A stretch of 64,000 nucleotides of DNA from Anaerolineales bacterium (lineage in GTDB: Bacteria > Chloroflexota > Anaerolineae > 4572-78 > J111), in NCBI GenBank assembly GCA_015075405.1, contig JABTUK010000002.1:1-64000 (forward strand). The letters run 5' to 3'. The notes beneath the pieces are model-generated. The model was given only the letters and a program-made list of their open reading frames with translations, made no database searches and was not told the DNA's origin. This document shows, piece by piece, positions 41,072-48,505 of this stretch; position 1 is the stretch's first letter, and the number at the start of each line of letters is the position of its first letter. A program made the position numbers and the translations under genes.

Positions 41072-42154
41072 ATGCCAGACTCATTACCCAAAGTACAACG
41101 TCTGTCTCTTGAAAATTTTACCGCCTTTGAAAAGGCCACCTTTGATTTTTGCCCCGGCATCAATGTGTTGATTGGGGCGAATGCGACGGGTAAGTCGCAT
41201 GTGATGAAGGTGATTTATACATTACTTAAGGTGTGGGAACTTGCTTATGAGGATGAGGATACCCCTGCTACGCTTGAAATTGAGGTTTTACTTGATAGAA
41301 CTCTTCCTGAAATTTTTCGATCAGATACGCTGGGTGAACTTGTTCGTTACGGTGAAGATGAAGCTGCGGTGAGTTTGGAGTATGGAGATAAAGGTATTGC
41401 ATTTGGATTAAATCGAGAGCAAGAAGATGTTTTTTCACAGGGGGATTTGCTAAATCCTGTTTCATCTATTTATTTACCTGCTCAAGAATTCCTATCAATC
41501 AACGAAGGTTTTATCGCTGCTTACAGCAAACGTGAACTGCCTTATGATGAAACTTATTATGACCTCAGTATCGCCTTAAATGCTTTGCCTTTGCGTAAAG
41601 ATAAATTAGCCGAGATGCAAGATACCATTACTTTTTTGCGAAAAATTATTGCCGGTGAACACGCAGGAGAAAACGAGGTAGTCACTCAGGAGAATGGACG
41701 TTTTAAGTTATCCCTGCCTGAAGGAGAACTGGATGTCCATCTCGTAGCCGAAGGATACCGCAAAATTGCCACGCTCTATTATTTGCTGCGAAATGGCTCT
41801 CTGACCAAAGACAGTATTTTGTTTTGGGATGAACCGGAAGCGAATCTCAATCCCAAATTAGTAGTTGAAGTAGCCAGGGTATTACGAATGTTGGCTGAAG
41901 CAGGGATGCAAATCTTCATCACCACCCACGATTATCTGCTCAGCCACGAACTTTCTTTATTAGCCGAATATCCATCAGAGAACGGCGTAGATATTAAATT
42001 CTTTGCCTTGCACAAACCGGATAGAAAAGCGGGCGTGCTGGTTGAAACGGGAGAAACTCTGGCTGAAATTGAACACAACCCCATCCTTGAGGAATTTGCG
42101 GCTCATTATGACCGCGAGTCGGCGTTGTTTCAGCAAACTGAGCCGGTCCAATGA
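41072..42154 (+). CDS. SMC/OLD-like AAA ATPase, putative defence component
   Basis: This encodes 360 residues. Walker A is IGANATGKSHVMK (about 32-44). An insertion region (about 60-220) precedes a signature-like VAEGYRKIATLYYLL; Walker B with D-loop is ILFWDEPEANLNPK; the H-loop is FITTHDYLL. This is the AAA_15/AAA_21 ABC-type ATPase family used in many two-gene defence systems (PARIS, Septu, Gabija-like). It overlaps the next gene by 4 bases, so the two products are made together. The coding sequence is visibly AT-richer than its neighbours, and the cassette is bounded by direct repeats, both pointing to transfer. A housekeeping role cannot be excluded. Confidence 0.75.
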   Translation: MPDSLPKVQRLSLENFTAFEKATFDFCPGINVLIGANATGKSHVMKVIYTLLKVWELAYEDEDTPATLEIEVLLDRTLPEIFRSDTLGELVRYGEDEAAVSLEYGDKGIAFGLNREQEDVFSQGDLLNPVSSIYLPAQEFLSINEGFIAAYSKRELPYDETYYDLSIALNALPLRKDKLAEMQDTITFLRKIIAGEHAGENEVVTQENGRFKLSLPEGELDVHLVAEGYRKIATLYYLLRNGSLTKDSILFWDEPEANLNPKLVVEVARVLRMLAEAGMQIFITTHDYLLSHELSLLAEYPSENGVDIKFFALHKPDRKAGVLVETGETLAEIEHNPILEEFAAHYDRESALFQQTEPVQ

Positions 42155-42693
42155 CGAGAATTGAGGAAGGGTTCCTGGCTTTTGACTTTGATAACCGCTG
42201 GCGCGTCTTTAAACTCGACGATCATCGTGATTATCGGGAACGGATAGGCAAACTCGAGGAGACTAAAGCTGTAGATTTTCTGGCTATTTTGGACGAAAGA
42301 GAACTATACCTGATTGAAATTAAAGATTTCCGGGGACATCGAATTGAAAATAGGGATAGACTCTTGAGAGGAGAACTGGCCAAGGAAGTAGCGCAAAAAG
42401 TGCGCGATTCCCTGGCTTGTATGATTGGCGCTTATCACACCTCAACCCTGACTGAACACTGGGAACCTTATATCAGGTTTCTCTGCAATAGACAGGGAAG
42501 TATCAAAATTGTTTTGTGGTTAGAAGAAGACTTGCCTCCACCCCATCCTCGCTTGAGACAAAAAGCTAAAGCCTCGGTTGAAACCAATGTCTTTAAGCAA
42601 AAACTGATCTGGCTGACCTCGCGAGTACTGGTTTGCGGTAGGGATAAGGAAGGTTTACCGGGTGTGCAAGTCAGCAATTTGCCCCGGACGTAG
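42151..42693 (+). CDS. Putative PD-(D/E)XK nuclease, partner of the ATPase
   Basis: This 180-residue protein does not belong to a family I can name. It shows the pattern of a PD-(D/E)XK nuclease core: Asp42 at the start of a strand (AVDFLAIL), then Glu56-Ile-Lys58 at the end of the next strand (LYLIEIKDFRG), and a following helix with Gln82 (KEVAQKVRDSL). The spacing of 13 residues between Asp and Glu is normal for this fold. The ATG overlaps the ATPase stop (ATGA). The operon layout, nuclease plus ABC-type ATPase, suggests an effector controlled by the ATPase. It ends 17 bases before the right-hand direct repeat and terminator. Confidence 0.6.
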   Translation: MTRIEEGFLAFDFDNRWRVFKLDDHRDYRERIGKLEETKAVDFLAILDERELYLIEIKDFRGHRIENRDRLLRGELAKEVAQKVRDSLACMIGAYHTSTLTEHWEPYIRFLCNRQGSIKIVLWLEEDLPPPHPRLRQKAKASVETNVFKQKLIWLTSRVLVCGRDKEGLPGVQVSNLPRT

Positions 42694-42705
42694 CTCTCCG
42701 TTCTA

Positions 42706-42780
42706 TTGGGAAACCCGTTTTCACCGAGAAAGCGGGTTTCTTTTTTGTAAAGCCTGGTGAATTTGCCCGTCTATAGAAGT
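42706..42780 (+). terminator. Terminator within direct repeat, right copy
   Basis: The stem GAAACCCGTTTTC (42710-42722) and GAAAGCGGGTTTC (42728-42740), with one G-T pair, is followed by TTTTTT. AAAGCCTGGTGAATTTGCCCGTCTA follows, matching the sequence after the left copy. It ends the ATPase-nuclease pair. Confidence 0.88.
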
Positions 42781-42800
42781 GGCGCAAAGAGTGTGCAACT

Positions 42801-43796
42801 TCAACCATCCCCCTCGCGAATAGCAATCAACTCATCCGTAGACCGAATCAACGCCTCGCGCAGCGGCAGCGGGTTCAAGCCGGCCTGCTCCATGCCCAAC
42901 AGCACCCCGCCGACCACCGGCGGCACGGTCAGGCGGACCAGCCGCGCGCCTGGGGCCACCGTATGAATGGTCTGGCGCATAGTTTCACCGATGAGCGGGC
43001 TGCCGTTGAAAAAGCTGCCGGCCATGACCACCTCGAAATCCAGGGCCTCAAAATTCAATTGGCGAATCACCCCAATCGCCAGGCTGCCCAACTCCTGCCC
43101 GGCCCAGCGAACCAGCTCCAGCGCCACCGGGTCGCCTTCCGCCGCCACCCGAAAGACAACCGGTGCTGCCGCCGCCGACAGCTTATAACGCCGCCGGCTC
43201 AACCCTTCGAGCAAATCTTCCAGGTTTTGCGCCTCCGCCCACTGGATGAAAGCCGGGGTCAGGCGCGTGGCCGGGCCGCGCCGGGTCCACTCGGCGGCTA
43301 CGGCGTGGATTGCTTTGAAGACCAACTCGTGCCCGCCGGCCGCTTCGCCAAAAAGGTGGCTAAAGCCAGTCATCCGGCCCAGTCGCCGCTGGCGATCCCA
43401 GCCCCAACAATTGCAACTGGTCCCGGCCACCACCGCCACCCCCCAACCTTCCGCCGCCCCGGCCAGCAGCCCAATCAAGGCATCATTGACCAGTTCCAGC
43501 GGGATAGCGCCCAATTGTAGCACTTGCAACGTTTGCAAAATCGGTTCGCGCTGCGACGGCCAGTCATACCCGGCGATGCCAAAGCCGGCCCCGGCGATTT
43601 GGCTAATCGAAATTCCCGCCCCTGTGAGGGCCTGCTGAACAATTTCTTGCAGCACCTCGGCCAGGCCAGCATGCCCCACCGAGTCAGGATTGCCGGAACC
43701 GCCCCAGCCAAAGCCCAATGCCCGGCCCGTCTCGTCGGCAATCAAAGCGTGGCTTTTGGTCGCGCCGGTGTCAATTCCAAGAAAATAGCGGGGCAT
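42801..43796 (-). CDS. N-acetylglucosamine-kinase-like BadF/BadG ATPase-family sugar kinase
   Basis: This encodes 331 residues of the ASKHA fold: phosphate-1 motif FLGIDTGATKSHALIAD (about 5-21), GFGIAGYDWPSQ, VNDALIGLLAGA, phosphate-2 AVVAGTSCNCWG, and the adenosine motif VVMAGSFFNGSPLI. The family includes GlcNAc and glucosamine kinases and the 2-hydroxyacyl-CoA dehydratase activators, but the activators' Fe-S Cys pattern is missing, so a kinase is favoured. It lies with a GH4 glycosidase on the minus strand, suggesting amino-sugar or oligosaccharide use, perhaps with the NagA-like enzyme at 5113-6306. Confidence 0.8.
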   Translation of the reverse strand: MPRYFLGIDTGATKSHALIADETGRALGFGWGGSGNPDSVGHAGLAEVLQEIVQQALTGAGISISQIAGAGFGIAGYDWPSQREPILQTLQVLQLGAIPLELVNDALIGLLAGAAEGWGVAVVAGTSCNCWGWDRQRRLGRMTGFSHLFGEAAGGHELVFKAIHAVAAEWTRRGPATRLTPAFIQWAEAQNLEDLLEGLSRRRYKLSAAAAPVVFRVAAEGDPVALELVRWAGQELGSLAIGVIRQLNFEALDFEVVMAGSFFNGSPLIGETMRQTIHTVAPGARLVRLTVPPVVGGVLLGMEQAGLNPLPLREALIRSTDELIAIREGDG

Positions 43797-43818
43797 GATA
43801 GATCTCCGGGAAAAAGAC

Positions 43819-44646
43819 TCATCGTTCTAGCTTCTCATCCTGAGAATAAAAGTCTGGATACAATTTACGGATGCAATCTGGGCAAATCCCGTGGCTAAAA
43901 TCTGCTTCGGAATGATCCATAATATATTCTTCTACCTGGCGCCAGTAACCGCCATCATCCCGAATTTTTTTGCAAGAAGCGCAAATCGGCAGCAAGCCGG
44001 TCAACGTTTTTACTCTGCTGAGCGCCTCTTGAAGTTGGAGGATGATTTGCTCTTTCTCGGCTTCGGCTTTGCGACGCTCCTCAATCTCTGCCTGCAATTT
44101 TAGATAGGCTTCCTGCAAATCTTTGGTGCGCGCTACCACCAACTCTTCCAGTTTTTCTCGATGCCGTAATAACTCTGCCTGGTCCTGTTTGAACTGGGTC
44201 ACATCTTCGTAGATAAAAACCGCGCCGATAATTTTGTCGCCTTGCTTGATCGGTACACCGCGGACAACAGAATAGCCATTTGTTTTCCCACCACTGGTGA
44301 AGGGAAAAAAAACCTCCTCCTCCAGCGTCTCGCCCGCCAAAACCCGTTTAAATTTTTCAACCAATCCGGCTTGAATAATACTGGGGCGAGTCCAAATATA
44401 TTGGCCCAAGTAATCCGCTTTGGTGGTTTTACCCATGCCCAGATGTTTGATATGGTAAGGATTAACCTCAATGATGATCCCGCTGGCATCCACCATCTGG
44501 ATCGAGATGGGGACCGTCTCAAAGATCGTTTTATACCGTTCGGCAGACTCCCGCAGCCGCTCAAGCTCTTGTTTGAGGTCAAGATTCTGCTTTTCTAAAT
44601 CTTCAATTCGTTGCCTGAGTTCGTCAGGTGTGCGTTCAGAGTCCAT
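43819..44646 (-). CDS. PAS-domain protein with C-terminal Cys-rich CASCKKIRDD motif
   Basis: This encodes 275 residues: an N-terminal coiled coil (about 5-35, LRQRIEDLEKQNLDLKQEL), a PAS domain (about 38-150, IFETVPISIQMVDASGIIIEVNPYHIKHL, GDKIIGAVFIYEDVTQFK), a second coiled coil (about 150-215), and a C-terminal motif (218-265) with CASCKKIRDDGGYW and HGICPDCIRKLYP, i.e. four Cys plus His. This tail is found at the ends of many signalling proteins and probably binds metal. There is no histidine kinase, GGDEF or EAL domain, so it is a stand-alone sensor or adaptor, probably cytoplasmic. Confidence 0.8.
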   Translation of the reverse strand: MDSERTPDELRQRIEDLEKQNLDLKQELERLRESAERYKTIFETVPISIQMVDASGIIIEVNPYHIKHLGMGKTTKADYLGQYIWTRPSIIQAGLVEKFKRVLAGETLEEEVFFPFTSGGKTNGYSVVRGVPIKQGDKIIGAVFIYEDVTQFKQDQAELLRHREKLEELVVARTKDLQEAYLKLQAEIEERRKAEAEKEQIILQLQEALSRVKTLTGLLPICASCKKIRDDGGYWRQVEEYIMDHSEADFSHGICPDCIRKLYPDFYSQDEKLER

Positions 44647-44668
44647 AAAAATTCTCGATTAATCAACT

Positions 44669-45994
44669 TCAAAAACCAGAATGGCCTTTATGCCAAAACT
44701 GCGGTAAATAAACCCGATTTGTCCCCAGCATATCATCCAATACGGTTTGCGCCCGGTCGGCGGAGGGGCCGAGGGGATGGACCAGCAGAGCCTGGTAGGC
44801 GGCCTCCCGGTCGCCATGCGCAGCCGCCTCGACGGTCAAAATTTCGTAGGATTTGACCTGGGCCAGCAGCCCAAAGCAGGCCGGGGGCAGCGGCTCGGCC
44901 GGCAAGGGATGAATTCCGGCGGAGTCCACCCGCGCCGGCATTTCCAGCACCCACTCTTTTGGCCAACCGGGGACAGCCCCATTGTGGCGCACGTTGACCA
45001 CGTGGGTTTCGCCCAGGTTGTTGTAATGGGCGTTGAGCAGTTGCGTGGCCACCGTCGAGTAGTAGGCCCCGCCGCGCTGCATCAAGCCTGCCGGCGGTTC
45101 GCTGCGCTCCGGCTCGGCGTACTGATGTAGCAGTTCTTCCTCAATCGCCATCACCGCCTCGGCCCGCGAGGGCGGCCATTTTTGCTGTTCGGCCAGTTTT
45201 TGCTCGGTGTAATAAAAGTAGCGCAGGTAATAGTTGGGGATCATCCGCAGCGACTCGACTGTGCGCGGGTCAAAATCCGGGGTGTATTCGGAACTGGCCC
45301 GGGTTTTCAGACCGGCCAGGAAGCGGGGCAACACTTGCGGCCAGATTTCTTCGCCATCCAGGGTAAAGCCGCGATGCCAGGAGAGATGGTTAAGGCCCAG
45401 CGTGTTCAACTCGGCCCGCGCCGGGTCAATCGGCCGACCCTGCTCTTTTTCCAGTTCCTCCAGAATTTCCATTTTCATGTGAATCGGCGCATTGCAGACG
45501 CCTACGGCGGGCACGTCGGGCGCATAACGGTTGAGCGCCTCCGTGACCAGTCCGGCCGGGTTGGTAAAATTGACCAGCAGCGCACCGGGAGCCAGGTCGC
45601 GGATGTCGGCGGCAATGCTGAGGATGACCGGAATCGTCCGCAGGGCCTTGGCCATCCCCCCGACGCCGGTGGTTTCCTGCCCAATCAGGCCGTGCCGATG
45701 GCCCAGGTATTCGTCCTCGCGCCGGGCCTGCATCCCGCCGACCCGCAGTTGGGTAGTCACGTAGCTGGCTCCGGCCACAGCCTGGCGCTGGTCAGTGGTC
45801 AGGTAAACCGAAAAAGGCGCGCCTTTGGCCTCGACCATACGCTGGGCAAAGCGGCCCACCACATCCAGCCGCTCCTGAGAAATATCCATCAGCCACAGTT
45901 CGGTCAGGGGAAAGGTGGCAATGCGCTCCAGAAAACCATTAATCAGTTCAGGGGTGTAAGTGGACCCACCCCCGATGACGGCAACTTTCATCAA
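44669..45994 (-). CDS. GH4 family 6-phospho-beta-glucosidase-like enzyme
   Basis: This is a 441-residue NAD- and metal-dependent glycosidase: VAVIGGGSTYTPEL (NAD-binding), LWLMDI, RVGGMQARREDE, NFTNPAGLVTEAL, VCNAPIHMK (metal Cys) and LGLNHLSWH (metal His). GH4 enzymes cleave 6-phospho-glucosides by a redox-assisted elimination, using NAD and Mn. Whether the substrate is the beta- or alpha-linked phosphosugar cannot be fixed; the NAPIHMK and GLNHL context favours 6-phospho-beta-glucosidase. No PTS gene is visible, so the phosphosugar may come from the kinase at 42801-43796. Confidence 0.85.
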   Translation of the reverse strand: MMKVAVIGGGSTYTPELINGFLERIATFPLTELWLMDISQERLDVVGRFAQRMVEAKGAPFSVYLTTDQRQAVAGASYVTTQLRVGGMQARREDEYLGHRHGLIGQETTGVGGMAKALRTIPVILSIAADIRDLAPGALLVNFTNPAGLVTEALNRYAPDVPAVGVCNAPIHMKMEILEELEKEQGRPIDPARAELNTLGLNHLSWHRGFTLDGEEIWPQVLPRFLAGLKTRASSEYTPDFDPRTVESLRMIPNYYLRYFYYTEQKLAEQQKWPPSRAEAVMAIEEELLHQYAEPERSEPPAGLMQRGGAYYSTVATQLLNAHYNNLGETHVVNVRHNGAVPGWPKEWVLEMPARVDSAGIHPLPAEPLPPACFGLLAQVKSYEILTVEAAAHGDREAAYQALLVHPLGPSADRAQTVLDDMLGTNRVYLPQFWHKGHSGF

Positions 45995-46017
45995 TCAAAT
46001 CCTCCAAACCTTAAGCA

Positions 46018-46086
46018 AAGGGAACTGAGGGAACTCAAGGGAACTTTTTTATCTCAGTTCCTACCAGCTCCCTCAGTTCCCTTAAG
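46018..46086. repeat. GGAACTGAG nonamer inverted repeat
   Basis: AAAGGGAACTGAGGGAACTCAAGGGAAC faces CTCAGTTCCTACCAGCTCCCTCAGTTCCC. It separates two minus-strand genes, showing that the arrays also occur between minus-strand genes. Confidence 0.8.
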
Positions 46087-46104
46087 CCAAACTCCAATCA
46101 AAAA

Positions 46105-46526
46105 TCACCCCAATCGAACACAGTCCAAAAAGTAGGCCATTTGGGTATCGTACATGCTTTGCGGGCAGTGCGGTTCGCGCACCGGCGGAAAGCCGGGATC
46201 AACTTTTTCAATCTCTGCCTGGCCGGGGTGAGGCAACAGCAGCCGGGTCGGGAAGATTTGGCCGAAACCGGCGGTACCGTAGAGTTGCGTGGCGGCTTCG
46301 GGGCCATCCATGTGCGGCTGCCACCAGCCCGATTCCAGGTAGGAAACAGCGTCGTTATCCCAGTTGACAATCATCACGCCGGTATCGTCCACGTCAACCT
46401 CGGTGTAGTGCGTGCCAAGGCGGGCATAAACGCTGACCGGTTGTGGGTCACCCATTAAAAAACGGGCCGTATCCAGGGCGTGAATACCCATATCGGCCAG
46501 CGCGCCGCCGCCGGCAAACTTCTTTT
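46105..46526 (-). pseudogene. Truncated Gfo/Idh/MocA-family oxidoreductase
   Basis: Only the middle and C-terminal part of a Gfo/Idh/MocA dehydrogenase remains: KFAGGGALADMGIHALDTARFLMGD, then VDVDDTGVMIVNWDN, SGWWQPHMDGPE, YGTAGFG and YDTQMAYFLDCV. The N-terminal Rossmann half is absent; an in-frame stop precedes about residue 1 of the fragment. The last 40-50 residues expected after FLDCV are also missing, replaced by a repeat array. It is a relic in a cluster of sugar genes. Confidence 0.7.
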
Positions 46527-46597
46527 GCTAAAGGGAACGCCCAGGTTCCGGGCGCGAGGTTTTTTGAGATGTAGCTGAATTGTCATCGGTGCTTTCT

Positions 46598-46990
46598 TTA
46601 GCTACCCCAAAATCTGATTAACCCCTGGATCGTCAGGGCAGCCACCCCCAGCCAAATGACGACGATAACCCCGGCAGCAATCCAATGGGGCGGCTTGCCT
46701 TGACTGAGAGCAGCCTGCGCCTGCTCCCGGCACTTCACCATCACCTCAACCGGGATCATTTTCAAGGCCAGGGCGACGCCGAGCGGGACGAGAATTAGGT
46801 CATCCAGATAACCCAAGACCGGAATGGGATCGGGAATCAGGTCAATGGGGCTGAAGGCGTAAGCAACCACGGCAGCGGCAACCAGCCGGGCATACCAGGG
46901 CACACGCGGATCACGATAGGCCAGATAAAGGGCGGAGATTTCCAACTTGAGACGCCTGGCTTGTTGTTTCCAGGCCGCGAAAACAGACAT
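46598..46990 (-). CDS. YkvA-family (DUF1232) membrane protein
   Basis: This encodes 130 residues from the ATG at 46990. The DUF1232 core is obvious: LYLAYRDPRVPWYARLVAAAVVAYAFSPIDLIPDPIPVLGYLDDLILVPLGVALAL. There are two or three hydrophobic segments, plus a C-terminal TM (WIAAGVIVVIWLGVAALTIQGL). The family is widespread and of unknown function in the membrane. The start follows the stop of the upstream fragment by 4 bases, so translation may once have been coupled. Confidence 0.8.
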   Translation of the reverse strand: MSVFAAWKQQARRLKLEISALYLAYRDPRVPWYARLVAAAVVAYAFSPIDLIPDPIPVLGYLDDLILVPLGVALALKMIPVEVMVKCREQAQAALSQGKPPHWIAAGVIVVIWLGVAALTIQGLIRFWGS

Positions 46991-46994
46991 CTTT

Positions 46995-47372
46995 TCACGA
47001 AGCGCCGTCGCTGAGGACGCGAAAAACCTCGACAATGCCGGCTTGCAGGGTAATTTCGGCCTGGCCATCTTTGATCGTAATATCCGGTCCCGGCGCTAAT
47101 AGAGGTTGCAAGCGGCCCTGACGCGGCTGACTAAAACGTAACCGGCCGATACAAACTTCGGGACTGGTATTAATAACAAACAAGAGCGCTTCCCGATCAT
47201 TTCGCTGCACCAGAGTGACGATATGTTCGGCCGGGTCTGCTTCAACTTCAGGTAATAAGTCGTGATATTTAACTAATTCTTTCATAATCTGGTTCTGATA
47301 GAGGTAATTGAAAGGGGATTTACCCTCATTATAGTGTTCCAGAAAAGTTTTCGCCGCTAAAACAGGTAGCAA
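46995..47372 (-). pseudogene. C-terminal remnant of a larger protein, possibly a glycosidase
   Basis: This 125-residue open frame begins inside an octamer repeat and has no convincing start. Its content (HIVTLVQRNDREALLFVINTSPEV, then DITIKDGQAEITLQAGIVEVFRVL) looks like the C-terminal beta-sandwich that closes beta-galactosidase-type glycoside hydrolases. I see no catalytic domain. Together with the fragment at 47435-47563 it suggests that a carbohydrate-active gene decayed here, with a repeat array between the pieces. Confidence 0.45.
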
Positions 47373-47410
47373 GGTAGCAGGTCATAAGTTTGTGCTACCT
47401 TGCTACCTTG
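47364..47410. repeat. GGTAGCAA octamer inverted repeat
   Basis: CAGGTAGCAAGGTAGCAGG faces GTGCTACCTTGCTACCTTG. It sits between two gene remnants on the minus strand. Confidence 0.85.
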
Positions 47411-47434
47411 ATGGTTGAGAAAGAATTTTTCTGG

Positions 47435-47563
47435 ACACCTATACTTTATGCTGCGATTGATAATCTTGCAAGCCCAGAGCTGGGGTGAAACAGCGGTTTC
47501 GGTCGGTTCAGCGGTGGGATTGGTTACCTCATAAACCGGCAACAACTCGCCGTTTTCGGCCAT
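47435..47563 (-). pseudogene. N-terminal-like gene fragment
   Basis: About 43 residues (MAENGELLPVYEVTNPTAEP, then ETAVSPQLWACKIINRS) look like real coding sequence that runs into a repeat array. No family can be named. It ends where the octamer array and the 46995-47372 remnant begin, so both may come from one lost gene. The region from 47564 to 47700 shows no gene. Confidence 0.3.
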
Positions 47564-47704
47564 AATTTTACCCTATTCTTCATAATGCGTCCATTACCAA
47601 GCTATTGGTATTATGCTCACCCAAAGACGAAGCTAACCCTGCGCCATTTTCCACATGGGCGCTGTGATTAAGCAGATCATACGCTTTGATTCGTTCGACC
47701 TGTT

Positions 47705-47733
47705 TTGACAGAGAAACAGAGGCATGATATTAT
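47705..47733 (+). promoter_or_regulatory. Promoter of the MarR regulator
   Basis: TTGACA (47705-47710), 17 bases, TATTAT (47728-47733); start of translation is 34 bases downstream. Confidence 0.75.
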
Positions 47734-47743
47734 TTCAATATCA
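47725..47743. promoter_or_regulatory. MarR operator candidate
   Basis: A perfect 7-5-7 inverted repeat, TGATATT-ATTTC-AATATCA, covers the -10 box of the promoter just listed. Its size and position suit a MarR dimer repressing its own gene. Confidence 0.7.
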
Positions 47744-47766
47744 AATTATTTAACGTCAAACAGATA

Positions 47767-48216
47767 ATGCCAACTCATTACCCAGGAAACGCCCAAGAAG
47801 TTCTCGCTCTCAATACATTAATTAAACTGACTCGCGCTGCTGAGTCTGTTCTGGCTCGTTTGCAGCGCCAGGGCACTATGGCTAACCTGACCATCAGCCA
47901 ATTTGGGGTGCTGGAATCACTGTATCACCTCGGCCCCATGTGCCCCAGCGACCTATCTACCAAACTGTTGAAAAGCGGCGGCAACATTACCCTGGTCCTT
48001 GATAACCTGGAAAAACAGGGCCTGGTACAGCGTGAGCGCGATACTAGAGATCGCCGCATGGTTATTGTATCCCTCACCCCGGCCGGCCATGATTTGATTA
48101 GCCAGGTTTTCCCGACCCACGTGGCCGCCGTTGTCGCAGAAATGAGTTATCTCACCCCCGCAGAACAACAACTGCTGGGCGATTTATGCCGGAAATTGGG
48201 TAAAGCCGGTACTTGA
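47767..48216 (+). CDS. MarR-family transcriptional regulator
   Basis: This encodes 149 residues with the MarR winged-helix core: LTISQFGVLESLYHLGPMCPSDLSTKLLKSGGNITLVLDNLEKQGLVQRERDTRDRRMVIVSLTPAG (about 40-110), including the DxRxx wing. Dimerisation helices lie at both ends. It has its own promoter with an operator over the -10 box. The BBE-type oxidase gene follows in the same direction after about 290 bases and may be co-regulated. Confidence 0.9.
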   Translation: MPTHYPGNAQEVLALNTLIKLTRAAESVLARLQRQGTMANLTISQFGVLESLYHLGPMCPSDLSTKLLKSGGNITLVLDNLEKQGLVQRERDTRDRRMVIVSLTPAGHDLISQVFPTHVAAVVAEMSYLTPAEQQLLGDLCRKLGKAGT

Positions 48217-48399
48217 CATCAATCTATTTTTCTGGCTTTATTTGAAGCTGCATAATAACCTGTCCATAAGGACAGTTTTTCTCTACACTTTTGAATGATA
48301 GCAAATCTATCTTTTGTCCGATGGCTAAATGATCTCTTTGCGTTAGACTCTTTAATGACTTTTGACTGCAAGCAAAATTCGGTCAAGTGTCAGAAGACT

Positions 48400-48481
48400 G
48401 AAAGATAGGAGGATTGGATATTGGACAATGGACCAATCTACCCTTCCAATCCTCCAGCCTTCCAATCTTCCAATCCTTCCC
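48400..48481. repeat. GGATTGGA / CCTTCCAAT inverted repeat
   Basis: AAGATAGGAGGATTGGATATTGGAC (48401-48425) faces CTTCCAATCCTCCAGCCTTCCAATCTTCC (48442-48470). The remaining spacer (48217-48400) shows only AT-rich sequence without a recognisable gene. Confidence 0.7.
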
Positions 48482-48505
48482 ATCAACTAACCAAGGAGAA
48501 ATATC

